The notes under the pieces were generated by a model, which was not told the origin of the DNA, did no database searches, and worked only from the letters and a program-made list of their open reading frames with translations. 64,000 bases of DNA, taken from Ignavibacteriales bacterium UBA1304 (GTDB lineage: Bacteria; Bacteroidota; Ignavibacteria; Ignavibacteriales; Ignavibacteriaceae). How positions within the stretch are numbered: position 1 is the first letter of the stretch; each line of letters opens with the position of its first letter. The position numbers and the translations under genes were made by a program. Positions 1 to 9,600 of the stretch are shown here, in pieces. The stretch lies in assembly GCA_002307295.1 (NCBI GenBank), contig DBTY01000004.1, positions 62,001 through 126,000 of the forward strand, written 5' to 3'.

Positions 1-669
1 TTGTATTTCTTCAACGTCAAGCGCGGCGCCAAAAATAGCCGCTGAATAATCAGAGCCTCCGCGTCCAAGTGTAGTGGTTTCGTTTTCAGTAGCGCTTGCA
101 ATAAACCCTGTTATTATCTGAAGAGTATTGTTGCCGTTAAAATAATTTTTTATCAAAGTGTTTGTTACTGCAAAATTTACTCTGCCTGCGCCAAATGTTT
201 CGTCAGTTTTTATTACTATCCGGCTGTCTAAATAATCGGCCGTTATGCCAATTGAATTAAACGCTTCCGATATAATAAAAGCTGATAATCGTTCTCCAAA
301 ACTCATCACATAATCCAAACTCCGTGGAGACATTTCCTTTACAAGATATATTCCGTAAAGAACCTGTTGCAAATCGTTTAGCAATAACGACACATGATCG
401 TCTGTTTGTTCGAATCTTTTTGCGGTAATTAATTCCTTAACTGCGGAATGGTGTTTATTCGTAATTTCTTCAAAGACTTGTTTATACTTTTCATTTCCTT
501 CTGAAGCTTTTTTCCCAGCTTCAATCAGCAAATCCGTAACCCCCTGGAAAGCGGAGAATATTACTAAAGGCTTGGCTCCCTGTACTATACTTTTTTTAAC
601 AATATTAACAACGCCCTTTACTCTTTCTGGCGTACCGACAGACGAACCGCCGAATTTCATAACTATCAT
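1..669 (-). CDS. Aspartate kinase, N-terminal part (gene runs off the window)
   Basis: Reading the minus strand from the ATG at 669 gives an uninterrupted frame to the window edge. It opens with an amino-acid-kinase N terminus (MKFGGSSVGTPERV) and later has LGRGGSDYSAAIFGAALDVEE, the conserved aspartokinase ATP/aspartate-site block. The enzyme phosphorylates L-aspartate in the first step of lysine, threonine and methionine synthesis. About 223 residues are present, so the ACT domains and any fused homoserine dehydrogenase lie outside. The long segment between the kinase motifs resembles bifunctional ThrA-type enzymes, but fusion cannot be tested here. An in-frame ATG four codons upstream of MKFGG is taken as start. 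Confidence 0.85.
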   Translation of the reverse strand, partial: MIVMKFGGSSVGTPERVKGVVNIVKKSIVQGAKPLVIFSAFQGVTDLLIEAGKKASEGNEKYKQVFEEITNKHHSAVKELITAKRFEQTDDHVSLLLNDLQQVLYGIYLVKEMSPRSLDYVMSFGERLSAFIISEAFNSIGITADYLDSRIVIKTDETFGAGRVNFAVTNTLIKNYFNGNNTLQIITGFIASATENETTTLGRGGSDYSAAIFGAALDVEEIQ

Positions 670-895
670 TTTTCGCCTTGGTTTAGTTAGTTCTGTTTTT
701 TAATAATTTTAATAATTGAAGTGATATTTATTTATTATTCTCTATAATTGCAACACTTAAATTCTTATATCGAATAAAAAATATATACTGGCAGAATCGT
801 CGTTTTGTTTTTGTGCGCATGGAGCATTAAAATTAAGCGATTTATATAATCATAAACCGCTTAATTTATATTTACAAACTGTTCCCTGTTAAAGT

Positions 896-2557
896 CTACT
901 CAATATGATCGTTATCCCTTATTTCAACGCGGCGTATTTTTCCGCTGATAGTTTTAGGAAGCTCTGTTACAAATTCTACTATGCGCGGATATTTATAAGG
1001 AGCCGTAACCCGTTTAACGTGATCCTGAAGTTCTTTTGCAAGGTCGTCGCCAGGCGTATAATTCTTTGCCGGCACAACGGTAGCTTTTACAACCTGCCCG
1101 CGTATTGGGTCTGGAACGGCAGTAATAGCGCATTCAAGCACAGCCGGGTGCTCAAGCAGAGCGCTTTCAACTTCAAAAGGTCCAATACGGTATCCGGAGC
1201 TTTTTATTATATCGTCGGCTCTACCGACAAACCAAAAATAACCGTCTTCATCGCGCCAAGCCATATCGCCAGTGTAGTACAGATCTCCGTGCCATACCGA
1301 TTGCGTCAATTCGTCGTCCCGGAAATAGCCGTTAAACATTCCAAAAGGTTTTTGTCCGTTAGTGTGAATTACAATCTGCCCGACTTCTCCAACTTCGCAA
1401 AGCTTGTTATCAAGGTCTACCAGACTAATATCATACCCAGGCGAAGGTTTCCCCATTGAGCCGGGTTTTGGTTCTAACCATTGATAAGTAGCCAAAGCTA
1501 CTGTTAATTCTGTTTGGCCATAGCCTTCCATAAGCTTTAAACCTGTTATATCGTAGAATTGTTTATACACTTCTGGATTAAGAGGCTCGCCTGCCACAAC
1601 GCAATATTTTAAATTTTCGAGATTATATTTTGTCAGGTCTTCTTTAATTAAGAAACGATACACGGTCGGCGGAGCGCAAAATGTAGTCACTTTGTGTTTT
1701 ACTATAACGTCCATAAGTTTTTTAGGGACGAACTTATCAAAATCGTAAGTCATAACTGCGCAGCCTGCAAGCCACTGCCCATATATTTTACCCCAGGCGG
1801 CTTTAGCCCAGCCTGTTTCGGCAACTGTAAGATGCAGCCCATTGTCTTCAACATTCTGCCAGTATTTAGCAGTAAGAATATGCCCAAGAGGATACAGAAA
1901 ATTATGCTTAACCATTTTAGGCATCCCTGTAGTTCCGGATGTAAAGTATAGCAGCATTATATCGTCTTCGCCAGCTTTTATAAAACGAAATTGTTCGTCT
2001 AATTTATCAGAGGCCGACTCAAGCTCTTCGGTAAGATTATACCAGCCATCCCTCTTAGCCCCTACTAAAACTTTAGCTTTTAAAGTAGGCGATTTTTCTA
2101 CAGAGTCTTCCACATGGCGCACAACTTCTTCATCATGCACGCAGACTATCATTTTTACGTCTGCCGCGTTGTTCCTGTACACAATATCTTTTTTTGTTAA
2201 TAGATGAGTTGCGGGAATTGCTATTGCGCCTATTTTGTGCAGGCCAAGCAGAGTAAACCAAAACTCATATCTCCGTTTTAGAATAAGCATAACAAAATCT
2301 CCTTTGCCTATTCCTGCAGATAAAAAGAAGTTAGCGGCTTTATCGCTATATAGCTTCATTTGAGCAAACGTAAAGACCCTTTCTTCGCCATTATCGTCGC
2401 ACCATACCATGGCGGTTTTATTGGGTTCTTTAGCGGCAATCTCATCTACCACATCGAACGCAAAATTAAAATACTCAGGCACATTTATTTTAAAATTATC
2501 AATAAAATCCTGATATGAATTGTAGTCTGTTTTGGGGAGGTATTTTTCAAGCATCAT
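896..2557 (-). CDS. AMP-binding acyl-CoA synthetase (ACSM/acetyl-CoA synthetase-like)
   Basis: This 553-residue ANL-superfamily adenylate-forming enzyme should convert a carboxylate, ATP and CoA into acyl-CoA. The P-loop-like core FTSGTTGMPK lies near residue 208, GYGQTE near 347, the YYTGD hinge region near 430 and the catalytic C-terminal lysine in PKTISGKIRR near 540. The overall pattern, including LTVAETGWAKAAWGKIYGQW, matches the medium-chain (ACSM-like) branch rather than classical Acs. Substrate cannot be read from the sequence. It sits 23 bp downstream of the XRE-cupin gene on the same strand, so the two probably form an operon with a dedicated regulator. Confidence 0.88.
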   Translation of the reverse strand: MMLEKYLPKTDYNSYQDFIDNFKINVPEYFNFAFDVVDEIAAKEPNKTAMVWCDDNGEERVFTFAQMKLYSDKAANFFLSAGIGKGDFVMLILKRRYEFWFTLLGLHKIGAIAIPATHLLTKKDIVYRNNAADVKMIVCVHDEEVVRHVEDSVEKSPTLKAKVLVGAKRDGWYNLTEELESASDKLDEQFRFIKAGEDDIMLLYFTSGTTGMPKMVKHNFLYPLGHILTAKYWQNVEDNGLHLTVAETGWAKAAWGKIYGQWLAGCAVMTYDFDKFVPKKLMDVIVKHKVTTFCAPPTVYRFLIKEDLTKYNLENLKYCVVAGEPLNPEVYKQFYDITGLKLMEGYGQTELTVALATYQWLEPKPGSMGKPSPGYDISLVDLDNKLCEVGEVGQIVIHTNGQKPFGMFNGYFRDDELTQSVWHGDLYYTGDMAWRDEDGYFWFVGRADDIIKSSGYRIGPFEVESALLEHPAVLECAITAVPDPIRGQVVKATVVPAKNYTPGDDLAKELQDHVKRVTAPYKYPRIVEFVTELPKTISGKIRRVEIRDNDHIE

Positions 2558-2580
2558 AGTTTTTTTTCATTTCTTGTTTA

Positions 2581-3159
2581 TTATAAAACGACTGCAAGCA
2601 TTCTGACTGTTGTATTATTCAGAGCTTTCATCGCATGCTTGTAACCGGAGTCATAATAAACCGAATCGCCCGATTCAAGAATAAGTTCATGCCCATCAAT
2701 GATGACTTTAAGAGTCCCTTCGATAACATAATCGAATTCCTGTCCCGGATGCGAATTAAACTCGACCTGAGCGTCTTCAGCAGTCGGTTCAATTTTCACC
2801 AAAAATGGTTCAGCTTTTTTATGAATAAAATTATAAGCTAAATTTTCATATTTATATTGTTTTCGTCTTTCAACGCTTAGCCCTTTCCCTTTTCTGACTA
2901 TGCTGTAAATATGCAGGCGGGGATTTTCGCCAGTTAAAATTGCAGAAAGTTCTATGTCAAATTTTTGAGCTACTTTATAAAGAAAGCCGACCGGAATATC
3001 AACACAGCCTTTTTCATATTCAAAAAGCAATTCTTTAGGAACTCCAAGTTCTTCAGAAAACGCTTCAACAGTAATGCCTGCTATTTCTCTTAGCTCTTTT
3101 ATTCTTTCGGCAATTTGTTTAATTTGTTCAACCATAGCGTCAGTCCGATCATCATTCAT
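2581..3159 (-). CDS. XRE-family regulator with C-terminal cupin sensor domain
   Basis: The protein has 192 residues. Residues about 15-70 form a helix-turn-helix of the XRE type (IKELREIAGITVEAFSEELG). Residues about 115-190 form a small cupin beta-barrel (HPGQEFDYVIEGTLKVIIDG, then GDSVYYDSGYKHAMKAL). This HTH-cupin architecture is a known one-component regulator type in which the cupin binds a small ligand. It is the first gene of the pair with the acyl-CoA synthetase, and this arrangement recurs in anaerobes, so it probably senses an organic acid or acyl product and controls the synthetase. The ligand is not known. Confidence 0.88.
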   Translation of the reverse strand: MNDDRTDAMVEQIKQIAERIKELREIAGITVEAFSEELGVPKELLFEYEKGCVDIPVGFLYKVAQKFDIELSAILTGENPRLHIYSIVRKGKGLSVERRKQYKYENLAYNFIHKKAEPFLVKIEPTAEDAQVEFNSHPGQEFDYVIEGTLKVIIDGHELILESGDSVYYDSGYKHAMKALNNTTVRMLAVVL

Positions 3160-3405
3160 ATTGTTACATTTTCATTGTTATAAAAATTAGTTAAACGCTC
3201 GCTAAACTGGAAAATTTCAATTTCTCACACAACATATTTATTATATATAAAAAGCAAGGGCTTTGTACAAATTCAAAATTGTATTAATAACAAAAATAGT
3301 AAAAACTTAAATAAAATGACCTTAATATTTATAACTTTTACAAAATATTTTATTGCATGATTAATATGAGATATGAAGGACGGATGAAGATATAAAAAAT
3401 AATCA

Positions 3406-3438
3406 CCTCCAGAGATACGGTTTAAGCGTCTCTGGAGG
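3406..3438 (-). terminator. Rho-independent terminator of the FIST gene
   Basis: Perfect 10-bp arms (CCTCCAGAGA at 3406-3415 and TCTCTGGAGG at 3429-3438) enclose a 13-nt loop. Read on the minus strand, the stem is followed by a U-rich tract at about 3390-3402. It starts 15 bp after the stop of the FIST gene. Confidence 0.85.
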
Positions 3439-3452
3439 TTAATTTTCAATAA

Positions 3453-4559
3453 TTATTGAAAGAGAACAATGACCGAAGTTTGGTTGATATGCCCTATGTA
3501 TTCTTCGCCATAGGTGCTGAATCCGACTGTTGGGATACTTTCAAAAACTTTCCCGTACTCTTCAGTGAGGTTTTTATTCTGTAGTTCAAGAGTCCTTAAA
3601 ATACAGTTGAAGTTTAAAAGTCCTGAAACTCTGCCAAAGCTCCTGACTTTTTTAGAAATATCGTCTCTTGTATCTTTAATAATATCTTCAGAATGTAGTA
3701 TAGTCAGTTCTGTGCCTTCAGCCACATTGCAATAAAATTTAATTGTTTTACTGTCTGATTGCTGCGGACTTCTGACATACGGTTCATCGCCAATCATAAC
3801 TCCTAATGGGCGGGACATAAAAACAGATTCGATTTCATTTACCGGTTTGCCGACCGCCTCGGCATAAACTTCTGCGGCAGGTTTACCGTTAAATTCAATA
3901 ATTTCTCTAGCAGCTTCGTTTACTTTTGTAGCGATCAGTTTTTTACCAAGAGCCTTAAAACTCTGTGTCTTCAGAATATCGAATTTTGTTCCCGGTTTTA
4001 ATAGCGCAAGAGCCGCAGCATTGGCGTATGCTTTACCGTTTACATAGATATAAGTTTTTTCAAACTTTAGATCGTCGCCTGCCGAGCCGCCAACAAAAAA
4101 CACATTGGTTTTTGTGCCTAATTTTTCCATCAGCGCTTCTTCTGCAAAGCTACACCCGTCAATTAGAGCTAAACCAAGATATTTTTTATAATCCATTTCA
4201 GAAAGTTTTTTGCCAAAATGGTTTTCAAAGCTTTCAAGCGCTTTTTGAGGGTCGCTATTCTCTTTTATGTTTTCTATCACTTCTATTTTCACGTCTCCGG
4301 ACGCTTCTTTATCAAATGCCATTGCTACAATTGAATTTGTAAGCATTTTACCGCTCACAATTTCGCCTGCGGTAGAACAGCCCAGAACGTCTGCGCCGCT
4401 AAATGCCGCTTTTACTTCTGCGGCAACTTCGTCAGGTTTATAAATTGATGAAGCGAAGAAGACCACAAGTCTTGGTTCATTGATAGTAATTTTCTCTTTT
4501 AATTCTATAACCGCTTCGTTTACGGATTGTTTGGACGAGTAGACTGATTGAATATCCAT
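3453..4559 (-). CDS. FIST N- and C-domain sensory protein
   Basis: The 368-residue protein is soluble, with no signal peptide or membrane segment. Residues about 25-200 match the FIST N domain (FFASSIYKPDEVAAEV, LGCSTAGEIVSG, GLALIDGCS, FFVGGSAGDDL). Residues about 215-355 match FIST C (VFMSRPLGVMIGDEPYVRSP, ending VGFSTYGEEYIGHINQTSV). FIST is a ligand-sensing module often coupled to kinases, cyclases or chemoreceptors; here no output domain is fused. A 67-residue gene lies 9 bp upstream, and a chemoreceptor/CheW pair is close by. Function as a cytoplasmic small-molecule sensor is inferred from the family. Confidence 0.88.
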   Translation of the reverse strand: MDIQSVYSSKQSVNEAVIELKEKITINEPRLVVFFASSIYKPDEVAAEVKAAFSGADVLGCSTAGEIVSGKMLTNSIVAMAFDKEASGDVKIEVIENIKENSDPQKALESFENHFGKKLSEMDYKKYLGLALIDGCSFAEEALMEKLGTKTNVFFVGGSAGDDLKFEKTYIYVNGKAYANAAALALLKPGTKFDILKTQSFKALGKKLIATKVNEAAREIIEFNGKPAAEVYAEAVGKPVNEIESVFMSRPLGVMIGDEPYVRSPQQSDSKTIKFYCNVAEGTELTILHSEDIIKDTRDDISKKVRSFGRVSGLLNFNCILRTLELQNKNLTEEYGKVFESIPTVGFSTYGEEYIGHINQTSVIVLFQ

Positions 4560-4568
4560 TTTTTCTCC

Positions 4569-4772
4569 TTATTTAATAGTTACGCCGAATGATGCGGCAA
4601 CAGTTTTAATTTTATCTAAAACAACAGGATCGTCTTCCGAGCTATTTGTATATCTGTCTGGATCGAGTCCCTTAAGAAGTAGTTTTGTTTTTGTGGTGAT
4701 TTTTAGAGTTGCATTCCCCTTTGAAACAGCTTCAATGATTAAATCAATTTGCTGTTTTGCTTTTCCGGCCAT
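4569..4772 (-). CDS. Small 67-residue protein upstream of FIST gene
   Basis: I do not recognise this family. The frame is open to 4859, but the start at 4772 (MAGKAKQQIDLIIEAVSKGN) is chosen because a perfect AGGAG ribosome-binding site (4779-4783) sits 6 nt ahead, while the upstream 29 codons are hydrophobic and have no such site. The product is soluble, with an N-terminal helix and a basic centre (TTKTKLLLKGLDPDRY). It ends 9 bp before the FIST start, so the two are almost certainly cotranscribed. It may be a partner or regulator of the FIST sensor; this is inference from position only. Confidence 0.65.
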   Translation of the reverse strand: MAGKAKQQIDLIIEAVSKGNATLKITTKTKLLLKGLDPDRYTNSSEDDPVVLDKIKTVAASFGVTIK

Positions 4773-5019
4773 AATAAGCTCCTGAGTTTTGTATATTGTA
4801 TTAGTTATTAGTATTAAGCAACCTATTATCGAAAGTTCATTAGAAATGTTTATAGCCATTTACAAAACACTTTGCGGTTAAGTGAAAAAACCTTGTTATT
4901 TATAAAACTTTAACAGGATTATTATGCGTCCAGTTGATTTTACAAATTAAAGCATTTTATACCTCGGTTGAATTCACTATTTTTAGTTCCTTAGGATATA
5001 TTAATTTGACGTGAAAATT

Positions 5020-5922
5020 ATGAGCGCAACAATTTATTATCATAGCAAAATTGATCTTCATATACATTCTAATTACAGCGATGACGGCGAGTTTTCAGTC
5101 GACGCGCTAATTAATAAGTTTCGCATCCTCAATATGGAATGCATTTCAATAACAGACCATAACAGCGTAAAAGCACTGCATGACGCTATATTATTCGGAG
5201 CCGTGAACGAAATTAATGTAATACCCGGGATTGAAATTGACTGCCAGTTTAAATCTGTAAATATGCATTTGCTTGGTTATTACATTGATTTTACAAAACC
5301 CGCCTTTGCTGAACTTGAAATGAGCATACGTAGCGAAAACGATAAAGCATTCCCTCAAATGATTGAAAAACTTTCGCGCCTCAATTTGCATGTGGACTCG
5401 GATAAAGTATTGAAACGCGCTGGAGATAAAGCGGTTACCGGCGAACTAATCGGCGAAATTGTTTTGGAACAAGAGGAATACTCAGCCAGCGCTATTCTTG
5501 AGCCTTACAGAGCCGGAGGAGCTAAGAGCGACAACCCGTATCTTAATTTTTACAGAGACTTCTTTTCGCAGGGGAAACCAGCTTACGTCCCTGTAAAGTA
5601 TTTTTCTTTTAACGACATGAAAGACATGATTCTATCGGCAAACGGGGTCCCCGTTCTTGCACATCCAGGCGAAAATTTTAAATGCCAGCCAGAATTTGTT
5701 TTAGAAATTGTAAAAGAAGGAGTAGAAGGGATTGAAGTTTACAGCAGCTATCACAATAAACTGCAAACCGATACTTTTTTGGCCATTGCTAAAGAGAACA
5801 ATTTGCTTATTACATGCGGAAGCGACTATCATGGCAGGAACAAACCTTCAATAGAAATTGGCAGATATAATTTTCCCCCAGATGAAATAGCTATCCGCAA
5901 TGGGCTTAAGAAATATAGTTGA
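5020..5922 (+). CDS. PHP-domain phosphoesterase
   Basis: About 300 residues. Metal-binding PHP motifs are in order: DLHIHSNYSDDG (residues about 11-22), SITDHNS (near 44), GIEID (near 73), VLAHPGE (near 215), a histidine in YSSYH near 244 and GSDYHG near 268. This set matches single-domain PHP proteins of the RNase AM/YciV type, which hydrolyse 3',5'-bisphosphate nucleotides or RNA ends with a trinuclear metal centre. A GTG at 5011 could add three residues; neither start has a good ribosome-binding site, and ATG is preferred. It is divergent from the FIST gene pair. Confidence 0.85.
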   Translation: MSATIYYHSKIDLHIHSNYSDDGEFSVDALINKFRILNMECISITDHNSVKALHDAILFGAVNEINVIPGIEIDCQFKSVNMHLLGYYIDFTKPAFAELEMSIRSENDKAFPQMIEKLSRLNLHVDSDKVLKRAGDKAVTGELIGEIVLEQEEYSASAILEPYRAGGAKSDNPYLNFYRDFFSQGKPAYVPVKYFSFNDMKDMILSANGVPVLAHPGENFKCQPEFVLEIVKEGVEGIEVYSSYHNKLQTDTFLAIAKENNLLITCGSDYHGRNKPSIEIGRYNFPPDEIAIRNGLKKYS

Positions 5923-5985
5923 TGCGTCTTAATTATTTCGTCTTAATAACATTCATTAAGCCAATATACTTTTAGCTCAAATAAA

Positions 5986-6019
5986 AGCCGTCAGGCTCTC
6001 CAAAGAAAACCTGACGGCT
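5986..6019. terminator. Hairpin terminator between convergent PHP and cheW genes
   Basis: Ten-base arms AGCCGTCAGG (5986-5995) and CCTGACGGCT (6010-6019) surround a 14-nt loop. On the minus strand the stem is followed by a U-rich TTTTATTT tract, so it serves cheW best. It also lies 64 bp after the PHP stop codon and could work in both directions. Confidence 0.85.
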
Positions 6020-6047
6020 AAGAATACTCGTTACTAATAGAACGTTA

Positions 6048-6533
6048 TTACGATTCTTTTACAAGTTCCAGCTTCTCTTCTGTTGACAATACTTTTTCAA
6101 GGTCCAATAAAATAATCAGCCTGTCTTCAAGTTTTGCCACGGAAGTTATATAAGAAGATTCTACGCCCGACGCCAAAACCGGAGGCGGCTCGGTAACGTT
6201 CGATGGAATTCTCAAAACTTCGCTGACTGAATCCACTACAAAGCCTACATTTTTTCCCTCAAGATCAACTACAATAATTCTTGTATCTTTATCGTGTTCT
6301 TTTCGTGGCATTCCAATTCTTGTTCTAAGGTCAATAATTGGGATTACTTTACCGCGTAGATTGATTACTCCGTCTACGTAATGCGGCGAATTTGGAACCT
6401 GCGTTACGCTTATCATCCTGTTGATTTCCTGAACTTTCAGAATCTCAACGCCAAATTCTTCATCTCCGATTGCAAAACTTACTAACTGTAAAAGGTCTTC
6501 TCCTTTACCGTCATTATTTTTTGTTTCGTTCAT
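6048..6533 (-). CDS. cheW: Chemotaxis coupling protein CheW
   Basis: A 161-residue single-domain CheW. Typical features are LVSFAIGDEEFGVEILKVQEI (residues 17-37), the LRGKVIPIIDLR block near 74-85, VGFVVDSVSEVLRI near 115 and a C-terminal LIILLDLEKVL. CheW links chemoreceptors to the CheA kinase in signalling arrays. It lies about 67 bp downstream of the long chemoreceptor gene on the same strand and is probably cotranscribed, which suggests a receptor with a dedicated adaptor. No cheA or cheY is present in this window. Confidence 0.95.
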   Translation of the reverse strand: MNETKNNDGKGEDLLQLVSFAIGDEEFGVEILKVQEINRMISVTQVPNSPHYVDGVINLRGKVIPIIDLRTRIGMPRKEHDKDTRIIVVDLEGKNVGFVVDSVSEVLRIPSNVTEPPPVLASGVESSYITSVAKLEDRLIILLDLEKVLSTEEKLELVKES

Positions 6534-6600
6534 GATTTTTCCTATCGTTATTTTCTAAATTTTTACACAAAGTTCTAACTCTCGACGAGTCACTAATTAC

Positions 6601-9600
6601 TTAACCTTTTCTCAATGCTTTATGCTCGTCATGTCCGGCTATTTTTTTAACTGACTGATGCGAGTTATCCAATTTAAATCGTGTTATAAGATTCTCCAGA
6701 TTCAAAGTCAGCCTGTTCAGGTCTTCTGCGGCCCGCGCAATTTGCTGCGTTCCGGTCGCGCTTTCCTGAGTGACGCTGCTAATAGTGTCTATACTCTTAC
6801 TTATTTCTTCAGCCGCTGAAGACTGTTCTTCGCTTGCAGCCGCAACCTGAGTAACGATATCAACTACTTTATTTGCGCCAGCAATAATTTCCTTCAAAGA
6901 CGCTCCGGCCATATCAGCCTTCTTCTTTCCGAGTTCGACTTCTTTTGTTCCTTCGCCCATCGATTCAACTGCGCCTACAGTATCCTTCTGAATTTGTTTT
7001 ATCATCGAAGCGATTTCTTTTGTAGCCTTAGTAGTTCTTTCAGCAAGTTTTCTAACTTCGTCGGCTACCACTGCAAACCCGCGTCCCTGTTCTCCTGCGC
7101 GCGCAGCTTCAATTGCGGCGTTAAGAGCCAACAAGTTGGTCTGGTCTGCAATATCGTCAATCACTTGAACAATTTCGCCAATCTGGTCGCTGCTCTTGCC
7201 AAGCTCGTTGACTGTCTCGGCAGACTTCCTAACGACTTCGGCTATTCTGTTCATGCCTTCAATTGTTTCAGCAACAACTTTACCGCCTTCAATAGCTTTA
7301 TTTCCGGCGTCTTTAGCCGTTTCTGCAGCGTAAGAAGCGTTCTTAGTATTTTCCAGAATTGTTTTAGTCATTTCTTCAACTGCTCCGGCAACTTCTGTAG
7401 CCTGTTGAGTCTGTTCGCTTGAGCCCGCCGCCATTTCTTCCGTGCTGGAAGATATCTGGTTGCTTGCGCTTGCAGTTGCCGATATAGCTTCATTAACGTC
7501 GTTCAAAGCTTTATTAAGAGACTCGGCGACCGTGTTAATGCTATTTTTCATAAGCTGGTAATCGCCTTTGTACTCGCTATCTATTTTAATAGTCATATCG
7601 CCTGTAGCCATTTTGGATAAAGCGGCGACGCTTTCTTTTAACGGAGCGTTGATCGCTTCAATTGTATCGTTAATTCCGGAAACTATTTCTCTGTATTTAC
7701 CAAGGTGTTTATTTGCATCGGCTCTTACGCTTAACTTTCCTTCAACTGCATTGTGCGAAAGCATGATGGTATCGTCTATAACGCTGCCTAAAGAGTTTTT
7801 TACTTTCCCCAGGTTTTCGTTTATCTTCTCGAACTCTTCGCTAACGATCTTAGTATATTGATCAGATTCTTTTAGAGTAAGATTTAAGTCAATATTACCC
7901 TGTGCCAGCATACCAAGATTAACCGCCATTCTATTGACTTCGGCCTTAGTATAATCGTTTACTTTTATTATTGACGTAAGATCCTGAACTACCTCTACAT
8001 ATGCGATTGCTTCGCCCTTTGCATTCTTTATATAGGATGTACTTTGCTTGCAGCTCATTCCGCACCAGTCAAAGTAGCTTTCTCCAACTCCTTTTTGCAA
8101 TTGTTTAATGCCGCAGTTTTCGGTATTACAAATAGTCGCATTGGCAGAGCAGCATGGTTTGCCAACAGCATCGTTTCTATTTTTAATTACTTTCTGCTCT
8201 ATCATCAGACCTTCAAAGTTTCGGTTTAAGAAGACCCAATTCATATTCATGTCAATTACATGCACTGGCAAAGGCACCGCGTCAATAATTGCTTCATACC
8301 ATTTAGTCTTATCTACTACAGTATCTAACGTTTGGTTTACGCCTTCTATAATTGCCCGGTACTTTCCATGATGTTTAGAAACATTTGCCCGCGTTTCAAA
8401 ATTGCCGCGAATAGCTTCGTCAGAAAGCATAACGGCATCGGCAACCAACTCGTTAATTGCGTCAATACATGTGTTTAAGTTATTCTTAATTTCGTTAAAA
8501 TCGCCGCTATAATTATCCGTAATCTTTTCAGGTATATCGCCTTTTGAGATACGATCCATATATTCGGCCGACATATTTAATGGGCTTATTATTGCGTCGA
8601 GCGTTTGGTTAATACCTGCGACCATATCGTGAAAGCCGAATTTATATTTCTCGGCATTGCCTCTTACTGAAAGGTTCCCTTTTATCGCTTCGTTTGCTAT
8701 ACTTACTATTTCCGAATTTACGTCCATCATACTAATTTTCACCTGATCCAAAGCTAATGTAATTTTAGCTTTTTCGTTTGGCAGTTTATCCATATCTGCA
8801 GAGAAGTCTCCCTGCCCATATTTGCCTACGGTATCTACAATTTTCATTGTCATATCAATGTAATCTTTCACAACGTTATTTACGTTCTTCGCCATCTGTC
8901 CATAAGTGCCTGGGAATTTGTTTACCTGAATTGTTTCTTGTATCCAGCCGTCAGAATGTTTCTGAGCCATATCGGCCTGAGCTTTTACAAAGTTGTCGAA
9001 TATTTCAATAAGAGCGTTCAGGTTGTTTTTAATTTCGTTAAAATCGCCGTTATACTTTTCTGCAACCTTGCTGGGTATATCGCCCTTAGAGATTCTATCT
9101 ATGTATTCAGCGGCCATATTCAAAGGTCCAATTACCGCGTCTAATGTGCCGTTAAGACCGACGATAATTTCTTTATATCCGCCTCTAAATTTATCGGCGT
9201 TTCCGCGTACGCTTAGCTTGCCTTCAATTGACGATTTGCCCAATGCGTTAATTTCGGCAATTAAATTGCGAACAATGCTTATAACTTTTTCTACAGAAGC
9301 TACGCTTCCCTGAGTTTTTGTAATCATAGTATTAAGCGTTTTTGCAAGGCGTCCGGTTTCATCTTCCGTATCAATATCAAGAGGAAGCGTGCCCGTTTTA
9401 ATTGTAACGTCTAAATTTCCATTTGCAAATAATTCAGCCCCATTAGAAAGGTTAGTAAGGCAAACATTACTTAAACTTTCTAACCGTTCAGAAACCAAAT
9501 TAATTGGTTTTGTAATTTTTCTGGCTAAGTATACTGCAATAAACATACCTAAGATAATGCTTATGACTATGACCAAAAAGACCAGAAATCTGGCGGAGCT

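Noticed and set aside
4773..4859. N-terminal extension of the 67-residue protein to 96 residues
   Set aside because: The AGGAG site 6 nt before 4772 decides the shorter start, and the extra 29 residues look like translated promoter DNA.
6994..7422. Long frames antisense to the two chemoreceptors (also 30311-30673 and 32240-32668)
   Set aside because: They mirror the repetitive HAMP and signalling-hairpin codons and have no homology-like features.
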